NCBI GenBank assembly: GCA_031287135.1
Contig: JAITTK010000025.1
Location: forward strand, 1-8,000
Direction: 5' to 3'
DNA length: 8,000 nucleotides
Source of the DNA: Candidatus Methanoplasma reticulitermitis
Lineage (GTDB): Archaea; Thermoplasmatota; Thermoplasmata; Methanomassiliicoccales; Methanomethylophilaceae
Part shown: positions 1 through 4,460 of the stretch, in pieces
Layout of the letters: every line of letters starts with the position of its first letter
Numbering within the stretch: position 1 is the first letter of the stretch
Program-made: the position numbers and the translations under genes
The notes under the pieces: generated by a model
Database searches by the model: none
What the model saw: the letters and a program-made list of their open reading frames with translations, nothing else
What the model was told of the DNA's origin: nothing

Positions 1-302
1 ATTATCCTGCTGCCTCTCGAGCGGGCCTCATCATAGGCAATCAAGACCTCTTTGGTGTTGCCGGAGTAGCTGACGAGGATCACGACCGACTCTTTATCGA
101 CCCATCCGGGCAGCTCTATCCCGCGTACCACATTCACCGGTGAACCGGTGGAACCGTCGGCATAGTCCGACACGACCTCTCCGGCAAGAGCTGATGCGCC
201 CATACCGCATACGCACACCGTCTTTGATGCGGGCAGGTTGGGAAGAGATGCGTTCAGAGCCTCCTCTATCTGCTCCGGCATGCCGTTCACCTGTTTGTAC
301 AT
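1..302 (-). CDS. Bifunctional phosphoglucose/phosphomannose isomerase-type SIS protein, N-terminal part (partial at left edge)
   Basis: The first 100 codons are visible before the gene leaves the window. The reading contains the nucleotide-binding-like loop of sugar isomerase (SIS) domains, CGMGASALAGE, at residues 32-42, where the family usually has GMGGS. It also has the sugar-phosphate-binding SYSGNT at 78-83. In archaea this combination is typical of the bifunctional phosphoglucose/phosphomannose isomerase family, which interconverts fructose-6-P with glucose-6-P or mannose-6-P in the cytosol. The ATG at 302 is my choice. An in-frame TTG at 329 would add nine residues, and a stop lies in frame just upstream of it. 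No good Shine-Dalgarno precedes either start. The gene is divergent from ribB. The SIS assignment is firm; the exact substrate is inferred because the C-terminal half is missing. Confidence 0.82.
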   Translation of the reverse strand, partial: MYKQVNGMPEQIEEALNASLPNLPASKTVCVCGMGASALAGEVVSDYADGSTGSPVNVVRGIELPGWVDKESVVILVSYSGNTKEVLIAYDEARSRGSRI

Positions 303-358
303 CACAGAGCTGGATACATTGGTCTTCAAGCGATTGCCTCGGCTTCAGAAATCTATTT

Positions 359-368
359 GAATATAAAA
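359..368 (-). promoter_or_regulatory. Candidate TATA box for the leftward SIS/isomerase gene
   Basis: Read on the minus strand, this AT-rich stretch gives TTTTATATTC, a plausible archaeal TATA element in the gap between two divergent genes. A start of transcription about 25 bases downstream would fall near 338, leaving a leader of roughly 35 bases before the ATG at 302, or about 9 before the TTG at 329. Position and composition are the only support. Confidence 0.35.
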
Positions 369-406
369 TGATGGTCTTTGAGAAAATCTACCACATATTT
401 ATTTTT

Positions 407-422
407 TACAAATTATTTAGTA
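407..422 (+). promoter_or_regulatory. Candidate ribB-operon TATA box with imperfect dyad (possible operator)
   Basis: The 16-mer TACAAATTATTTAGTA sits 29 bases before the ribB start. Its core AAATTATTTA can serve as the TATA box, placing transcription start near 440 and a leader of about ten bases. The 16-mer is also an imperfect palindrome: six of eight symmetric pairs match, with TAC and GTA arms. Many archaea regulate riboflavin genes with RbkR, a winged-helix regulator fused to CTP-dependent riboflavin kinase that binds dyads near the promoter. Whether this dyad is such a site is inference, since I do not recall the RbkR consensus for this group. Confidence 0.35.
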
Positions 423-450
423 GTAGGAACTTGATTTCATCCGCGTTAAC

Positions 451-1185
451 ATGACCATAGACACCGTTCCGAAAAGCGATCTGAGCAATGCACTGGAGGA
501 CATCAGAGCGGGGAAGATCGTGCTTGTGTACGATTTCGACGATCGGGAGAGGGAGACCGACATGACCGTCGCCTCGGAGTTCATAACATCCGATATCCTG
601 AAGAGGATGAGGAACGACGCGGGAGGCCTGGTGTGCACCACGACCCCCAACCGGATCGCGAAGGAACTGGGCCTTCCGTTCCTTTCGGATGTGTTTTGGA
701 ACAACAGGGATACATATCCCCTGCTCGGTATGATGGCCCCGAATGATATACCGTACGACAACACGAAGTCATCTTTCGGGATAACGATAAACCACCGGAA
801 GACATACACGGGGATAACCGACAGCGATCGCGCGCTGACCATAAAAGAATACACTGAGACGATAGTCCGGGATGCGCCGGCGGAGGACAGGATAAGGGAC
901 CTCGGCGAGCATTTCAGAGCTCCGGGCCACGTGCATCTTCTGAACACGACCTCCAAACTCCTTAAGACCAGGCACGGGCATACGGAACTCTGCACCGCGC
1001 TTATGTACATGGCGGGCGTGAAGCCGTCGGCCACCATATGCGAGATGCTGGGGGACAACGGTGCATCCAACTCCAAGGAAAGGGCCGCGGAGTATTCGAG
1101 AAAGAACGGGATGTGTTTCGTCACGGGCGAAGAGATAACAGAAGCATGGGAGATTTTCCTGGAAAAGACGGGAATGGATGTGTGA
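451..1185 (+). CDS. ribB: 3,4-dihydroxy-2-butanone 4-phosphate synthase
   Basis: This enzyme converts ribulose 5-phosphate to formate and 3,4-dihydroxy-2-butanone 4-phosphate, the four-carbon donor for lumazine synthesis, in the cytosol. The 244-residue protein is the size of archaeal single-domain RibB; it has no GTP cyclohydrolase II domain as in bacterial RibBA. Visible family motifs are the acidic loop DDRERETDM at residues 30-38, NDAGGLVC at 55-62, TGITDSDRA at 120-128, RAPGHVHLL at 156-164 and the metal-binding GHTE at 176-179. The ATG at 451 follows the only AT-rich promoter region and gives the expected N-terminus. It is the first gene of the rib operon. Its TGA lies at 1183-1185, next to or overlapping ribL. 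Confidence 0.95.
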   Translation: MTIDTVPKSDLSNALEDIRAGKIVLVYDFDDRERETDMTVASEFITSDILKRMRNDAGGLVCTTTPNRIAKELGLPFLSDVFWNNRDTYPLLGMMAPNDIPYDNTKSSFGITINHRKTYTGITDSDRALTIKEYTETIVRDAPAEDRIRDLGEHFRAPGHVHLLNTTSKLLKTRHGHTELCTALMYMAGVKPSATICEMLGDNGASNSKERAAEYSRKNGMCFVTGEEITEAWEIFLEKTGMDV

Positions 1186-1189
1186 GCGA

Positions 1190-1618
1190 ATGGTAAGGGT
1201 GATGGCATCGGGGGTGTTCGATATAATACACACCGGGCACATATCGTATCTGCAACAGGCGAAGGCCCTCGGTGACGAGCTTATAGTCATAGTCGCATGC
1301 GACAGCACCGTCAGGAAGAACAAGCACGAACCAATAACTCCGGAGGGCATGAGGGTGAAGATAGTGAGTTGCCTGAAGCCCGTGGACAAGGCCGTGCTCG
1401 GAAGGGAGGGGGATATCTTCGACACGGTCCGCGACGTATCCCCGGATCTGATAGTCCTGGGATTCGACCAGGCCTTCAAAGAAGAAGAACTCAAAAGAAG
1501 GCTGGATGAGGGCGGCTTCGGACACATACGGGTCACCAGGGCCACCGAGTATGCGGAGGACCTCTCCGCGACAAGAAGGATAATCGATAAGATAAGGGGT
1601 TCGGAGAGCGGGAGATGA
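1190..1618 (+). CDS. ribL: Archaeal FAD synthetase (FMN adenylyltransferase, RibL type)
   Basis: RibL transfers AMP from ATP to FMN, giving FAD and pyrophosphate. It belongs to the cytidylyltransferase-like nucleotidyltransferase family and is unrelated in fold to the bacterial RibF kinase module. With the ATG at 1190 the protein has 142 residues and begins MVRVMASGVFD, as archaeal relatives do. An in-frame ATG at 1178 overlaps the end of ribB and would add MCER. The signature HTGH is at residues 14-17, and the ATP-site C-terminal motif EDLSATRRII is near 123-132. ITPEGMR (49-55) and DLIVLGFDQ (86-94) are also typical. Cysteines occur only at 37 and 61. From memory, the M. jannaschii enzyme has functionally important cysteines near its C-terminus, and none is seen here. 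The stop overlaps the ribC start in ATGA. Glycerol-3-phosphate cytidylyltransferase is the fold relative to exclude; the operon makes FAD synthesis much likelier. Confidence 0.88.
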   Translation: MVRVMASGVFDIIHTGHISYLQQAKALGDELIVIVACDSTVRKNKHEPITPEGMRVKIVSCLKPVDKAVLGREGDIFDTVRDVSPDLIVLGFDQAFKEEELKRRLDEGGFGHIRVTRATEYAEDLSATRRIIDKIRGSESGR

Positions 1619-2085
1619 AGACGATAGGCATCGCGGACACGACATTCGCAAGGTTCGACATGGGGTTCGCCGCCATCAACGAGCTGGAAAGGACCGGCAC
1701 GGGGTTCAGGATAGAGAGGTACACGGTACCGGGAGTCAAGGATCTTCCGGTCGCATGCAAGAAACTGATAGAGGAGAGAGGGTGCGATATCGTCATGGCC
1801 CTCGGCATGCCGGGGCCCAAGGACAAAGATAAGATGTGCGCTCATGAGGCGTCCACCGGGCTGATAAGGGCGCAGTTGATGACGAATAAACATATAATCG
1901 AGGTGTTCGTGCATTCGGACGAAGCCGAGGACGACAGCGAACTGGCTTTCCTTGCGGACAGCAGGACCAGAGAGCATGCCGTTAACGCGTACGACCTGCT
2001 TTTCAGACCTGATAACCTCAGGCGCAATGCGGGGACCGGACAGAGACAGGGATTTGCGGACGAAGGTCCGATAAAACGGAGATGA
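1615..2085 (+). CDS. ribC: Archaeal riboflavin synthase
   Basis: The enzyme dismutates two 6,7-dimethyl-8-ribityllumazine molecules to riboflavin and the pyrimidinedione that is recycled. This is the archaeal form, homologous to lumazine synthase and not to the bacterial RibE trimer. The 156 residues match the family length. Diagnostic segments are GIADTTFARFDM (4-15), YTVPGVKDLPVACKKL (37-52), DIVMALGMPG (59-68), CAHEAS (76-81), QLMTNKHIIEVFVH (87-100) and the C-terminal RQGFADEGP near 144-152. The ATG at 1615 overlaps the ribL stop, and a GGAG eight bases upstream (1603-1606) supports translational coupling. Its TGA lies five bases before ribH. The tandem ribC-ribH order places two paralogous enzymes for consecutive steps side by side. 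Confidence 0.96.
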   Translation: MKTIGIADTTFARFDMGFAAINELERTGTGFRIERYTVPGVKDLPVACKKLIEERGCDIVMALGMPGPKDKDKMCAHEASTGLIRAQLMTNKHIIEVFVHSDEAEDDSELAFLADSRTREHAVNAYDLLFRPDNLRRNAGTGQRQGFADEGPIKRR

Positions 2086-2089
2086 AGAT

Positions 2090-2506
2090 ATGAAATCATA
2101 CAGGATCGGGATGGTGGCCGCGGAGTTCAACTTCGATGTCACATCGATGATGATCGAGAGGGCCAAAGCGGAAGCCGAGTTCCTAGGGGTGGAGATAGCC
2201 AAGACGATAATGGTCCCGGGGGTATACGAGATACCTCTGGCCGTGAAGGCACTGCTGGAAAGGACGGATGTCGATGCGGTCATAACCCTCGGCGCGGTCA
2301 TAAAGGGAGAGACCAAACACGACGAGGTTGTCATCGCACAGGCATCCAGGCTCGTGGCCGATCTCCAGCTGCAGTACAACAAACCGGTGGCATTCGGGAT
2401 AACGGGCCCGGACATGACACAGCTCCAGGCGATGGACCGTATAGAGAAGGGACGGGATGTCGTCGATGCTGCCGTGAAGATGCTCAAACGTCTGGAAAAA
2501 ATCTGA
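2090..2506 (+). CDS. ribH: 6,7-dimethyl-8-ribityllumazine synthase
   Basis: RibH condenses the RibB product with 5-amino-6-ribitylaminouracil to give the lumazine substrate of riboflavin synthase; the family assembles as pentamers or 60-mer capsids. At 138 residues it has the normal length. Visible motifs are the substrate-stacking EFNFD (12-16), VPGVYEIP (42-49), the catalytic-loop GAVIKGETKHDEV (68-80, with the general-base histidine at 77) and the phosphate-loop region ITGPDMTQLQA (104-114). The sequence GGAGATGA (2078-2085), which runs across the ribC stop, resembles a Shine-Dalgarno. It sits eight bases before the ATG and indicates coupled translation. It is the last gene of the rib operon. 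Confidence 0.96.
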   Translation: MKSYRIGMVAAEFNFDVTSMMIERAKAEAEFLGVEIAKTIMVPGVYEIPLAVKALLERTDVDAVITLGAVIKGETKHDEVVIAQASRLVADLQLQYNKPVAFGITGPDMTQLQAMDRIEKGRDVVDAAVKMLKRLEKI

Positions 2507-2584
2507 AGCGGACCGGAAGTCACCACGGGGACGGCAAACACATGTCTGACGCGCCGCGGAGCTCCGACTCTGTGTTCGACGCAT

Positions 2585-2643
2585 CCGAAAGGGTTTTCGG
2601 GCCAGAGGAGGTCCGTCCGCCCCATCCCGAGGCCCGAAACCCC
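2585..2643 (+). terminator. Long inverted repeat behind ribH (possible 3' end or processing hairpin)
   Basis: TTTCGGGCC at 2595-2603 pairs perfectly with GGCCCGAAA at 2631-2639. After a one-base bulge at 2594, GGG at 2591-2593 pairs with CCC at 2640-2642, giving a 12-bp stem around a 27-base loop. An alternative hairpin uses CCGAAA (2585-2590) with TTTCGG (2595-2600), so the two foldings compete for the same arm. No T-run follows, so this is not a standard terminator. It lies just before the dnaG TATA box and is probably in the 3' untranslated part of the rib transcript. The rest of 2507-2584 is GC-rich with a palindrome CGGAGCTCCG at 2557-2566; I see no gene there. Confidence 0.35.
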
Positions 2644-2647
2644 ATCC

Positions 2648-2664
2648 ATAAACCTTTTTAAATA
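2648..2664 (+). promoter_or_regulatory. BRE/TATA promoter of the dnaG transcription unit
   Basis: ATAAACC (2648-2654) reads as a TFB-recognition element, directly followed by the TATA box TTTTTAAATA (2655-2664). It is the clearest archaeal promoter in the window. A transcription start 24-27 bases from the box centre falls at about 2683-2686, exactly where the first leader hairpin begins. The dnaG start is 2902, so the promoter implies an unusually long leader of about 218 bases or a separate small transcript. Confidence 0.7.
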
Positions 2665-2687
2665 GATGGATATACAGGTTCTAGGGA

Positions 2688-2897
2688 ATGATCGATTCCC
2701 TGTTCACTGAATCACTATCACGATGAATCGCCGTCCAAGGACGGCAAATGTCAGCAGAGTGCCCTGGGAAGTATCCATGCGGGCAGAAATGAAGACAATA
2801 ATGGGATGGGCAAGAAGACACTCCGGTGCGGAATGAACGGAGTGCGGACAGCAGAGCAGGAGAGATGATTTTTCCATCCGGCCCAAAGGAGGGCTAA
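2688..2897 (+). other. Chain of four ATGA-overlapping micro-ORFs in the dnaG leader
   Basis: Beginning four bases after the predicted transcription start, four short reading frames follow one another, each TGA stop overlapping the next ATG as ATGA. They run 2688-2726 (MIDSLFTESLSR), 2723-2836 (37 residues beginning MNRRPRTANV and ending ARRHSGAE), 2833-2868 (MNGVRTAEQER) and 2865-2897 (MIFPSGPKEG, stop TAA). The last stop is four bases before the dnaG ATG. Only the second is long enough to consider as a protein: it is basic, and its codon choice (AGA, GCA, GTA) is unlike the neighbouring genes. No family is recognised. Chance is a real alternative because AUGA is frequent in this leader. Confidence 0.2.
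2887..2893 (+). promoter_or_regulatory. dnaG: Strong ribosome binding site of dnaG, partly in a hairpin
   Basis: AGGAGGG contains a full GGAGG core nine bases before the ATG at 2902, the strongest Shine-Dalgarno in the window. Its last three G can pair with CCC of GCCC at 2881-2884, leaving AAAGGA as the loop, so access could be modulated by leader folding. Confidence 0.65.
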
Positions 2898-2901
2898 GTA
2901 A

Positions 2902-4449
2902 ATGAATATTGATCCAAACGCAACAAAATATTTGATAAAAGCAAAGATCACAGCTGACGGTGTCGTCGAGAAACCGGACGTCGTCGGAGCGATCTTCGGA
3001 CAGACAGAGGGACTTCTCGGTGAAGACCTGGACCTCAGGGATCTCCAGAAAACCGGCAGGATCGGAAGGATAGAGGTGGAGGTCGTCTCCAAAGGGGGGA
3101 AATCCGAAGGGATAGTATACATCTCGTCGAGTCTGGACCAAGTCGAGACGGTCATAATCGCATCATCCCTCGAGACGATCGACAGGGTCGGGCCATGCAG
3201 GGCGAGCATGAGGGTCCTCGGAATAGAGGATGTGCGCGTCCTCAAGAGAGAGAAAGTCGTCGAGCGTGCAAAGGAGTTGCTCAACGATATGATCAGCCAG
3301 TCCAAGGGATCATCCGCGGACCTGACTCAGAGCATCAGACAGAGCATACAGATAGAGGAGATAACGACCTACGGTAAGGACAAGTGCCCCGCGGGGCCGG
3401 GTGTCAAGGATTCCGAATCCATAATAATCGTGGAAGGAAGGTCGGACGTCCTGAACCTCCTCAAAGCAGGCATAAAGAACGCCATCGCGGTCGAGGGTAC
3501 GAATATACCGAAGACGGTGCAGGACCTCTCCAGGGAGAGGGTCTCGATAGCGTTCGTCGACGGGGACAGGGGCGGAGAGCTCATCCTGAGGGAACTGTTC
3601 CAAACCTCGGAGATAGATTTCGTGGCCCGCGCACCCCGTGCGCACGAGGTCGAGGAACTGTCATCGAAACAATTGGTCAAATGTCTCCGCAACAAAGTAT
3701 CCGGCGACCAATACATGGAGATGAACGGTCTCGTAACCGAAGAGAAGGAACTGCCGTCCGAGGATGAGGAGAGGAACAGGAAACCCTCTTACGAGGAGAG
3801 GAACAGGAAAGACCGGAACGACAAGAAGGGAAAACCCCGCGACCATGAAGACCACGACAACGGAAGGGGACGCGACAGGTTCAACAGCGACAACATCGAG
3901 AAGTTCAAAAAGAAAGTCGATGAGACGGTGAGAGAGGAACCCGCCGAGGCGACTGAGAAAGAAGGGCAGGAAACGGAGGGGCCGAGAGGAGAGAGATCGA
4001 GGAAACCCCGTGCTCCCAAGAACAACGAAGACGAAGACGCCCCGGTGCTGACCGAGAACGCGCTCAGACCCCGTGCTCCCAAGAACAACGAAGACGAGGG
4101 GAAATCATCAAGGACGCTGCGCGGGAAGAAGGACAGGAACACAAAGACCCTGTCCCCGGAGCAGGAGGCCTTCAGGGACATGCTCCTCGACATGTCATCG
4201 ACACATAACGCAAAACTCCTCGCGGAGGATAATTCCGTGATAAGGGAGATCGCCGTCAAAAATCTGGTGAACTCTCTGAAGGAGGATTCGGAGGGGATAT
4301 CGGCGATAGTCTTCGACGGCGTGATATCCCAGAGGATACTCGACGTCTCCGCCGAGAAAGGCATCAAGACGATAGTCGGTACCCGCAAGGGCAACATAAC
4401 CAAGATGCCGGCAGAGACCGTCATATTCACCAAAGAGAGCCTCTATTGA
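2902..4449 (+). CDS. dnaG: Archaeal DnaG-like primase / exosome-associated TOPRIM protein
   Basis: Archaeal DnaG has a bacterial-type TOPRIM primase core and in several archaea is also a subunit of the RNA-degrading exosome. Here residues 1-150 form the conserved archaeal N-terminal domain (start MNIDPNATKYLIKAKI). The TOPRIM domain spans about 170-265, with the metal-binding Glu in VEGRSD (177-182) and the DxD of FVDGDRGG (218-225). A conserved C-terminal domain occupies about 418-515. Between them lies a charged, probably disordered linker (about 277-417) with internal repeats. These are EERNRK twice (289-294 and 298-303) and PRAPKNNEDE twice (369-378 and 390-399, encoded by two identical 30-base copies 63 bases apart). 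At 515 residues it is longer than typical archaeal DnaG, and the linker accounts for this. The ATG at 2902 is fixed by the Shine-Dalgarno. Confidence 0.93.
   Translation: MNIDPNATKYLIKAKITADGVVEKPDVVGAIFGQTEGLLGEDLDLRDLQKTGRIGRIEVEVVSKGGKSEGIVYISSSLDQVETVIIASSLETIDRVGPCRASMRVLGIEDVRVLKREKVVERAKELLNDMISQSKGSSADLTQSIRQSIQIEEITTYGKDKCPAGPGVKDSESIIIVEGRSDVLNLLKAGIKNAIAVEGTNIPKTVQDLSRERVSIAFVDGDRGGELILRELFQTSEIDFVARAPRAHEVEELSSKQLVKCLRNKVSGDQYMEMNGLVTEEKELPSEDEERNRKPSYEERNRKDRNDKKGKPRDHEDHDNGRGRDRFNSDNIEKFKKKVDETVREEPAEATEKEGQETEGPRGERSRKPRAPKNNEDEDAPVLTENALRPRAPKNNEDEGKSSRTLRGKKDRNTKTLSPEQEAFRDMLLDMSSTHNAKLLAEDNSVIREIAVKNLVNSLKEDSEGISAIVFDGVISQRILDVSAEKGIKTIVGTRKGNITKMPAETVIFTKESLY
4005..4097 (+). 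repeat. 30-base direct repeat within the dnaG linker
   Basis: Two identical 30-base copies occur at 4005-4034 and 4068-4097, a period of 63 bases or 21 codons. Both encode the peptide PRAPKNNEDE in the same frame. An in-frame duplication of this kind changes linker length without disturbing the flanking domains. A second, shorter repeat of 18 bases lies upstream at 3766-3783 and 3793-3810 (period 27), encoding EERNRK. Confidence 0.9.
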
Positions 4450-4460
4450 GAGAGATTCAA

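Larger units (their letters stand above)
2684..2901 (+). promoter_or_regulatory. Long structured dnaG leader or small RNA of unknown function
   Basis: This region, between the predicted transcription start and the dnaG ATG, holds no long gene but several local hairpins: AGGGAAT/ATTCCCT (2683-2701, 7 bp, loop GATCG), GCCGTC/GACGGC (2730-2745, loop CAAG), GCCC/GGGC enclosing a shorter stem (2761-2784) and CACTCCG/CGGAGTG (2819-2844, 12-base loop). GGATGG (2804-2809) can pair at long range with CCATCC (2874-2879). GCCC/GGGC at 2881-2894 partly closes over the Shine-Dalgarno. A run of five T at 2869-2873 could end a separate RNA of about 190 bases. I could not match it to RNase P RNA, SRP RNA or a known riboswitch. 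A regulatory leader of dnaG and an independent small RNA remain open. Confidence 0.45.

Noticed and set aside
331..450. FMN riboswitch in front of ribB
   Set aside because: The predicted leader is only about ten bases, and the conserved RFN elements are absent; the FMN riboswitch is also a bacterial element.
140..454. 104-codon plus-strand frame over the SIS gene and the promoter gap
   Set aside because: Antisense to the recognised isomerase motifs, and its C-terminal part runs through AT-rich promoter sequence.
417..1208. 263-codon minus-strand frame antisense to ribB
   Set aside because: Fully overlaps the conserved ribB reading frame and shows no family resemblance.
769..2649. Open frame of 626 codons on the minus strand across the rib operon
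   Set aside because: It runs antisense to four well-recognised genes and has low-complexity Ser/Arg/Leu composition with no recognisable motif. It is a by-product of GC-skewed codon use.
2684..2760. Box C/D guide RNA suggested by CTGA at 2707-2710 and ACGATGA near 2720-2726
   Set aside because: Only a near-match to box C (RTGATGA) is present, the order and spacing do not make C-D'-C'-D, and hairpins occupy the would-be guide segments.
2684..2880. RNase P RNA or SRP RNA in the dnaG leader
   Set aside because: The region is too short, and I do not find the conserved RNase P core (GAGGAAAGTCC-like) or the SRP helix 8 GGAAG/AGCA pattern.
4446..4460. TTG start for the LonB-like gene overlapping the dnaG stop
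   Set aside because: Possible, but the ATG at 4461 lies only five codons downstream and the intervening residues MREIQ add nothing conserved.
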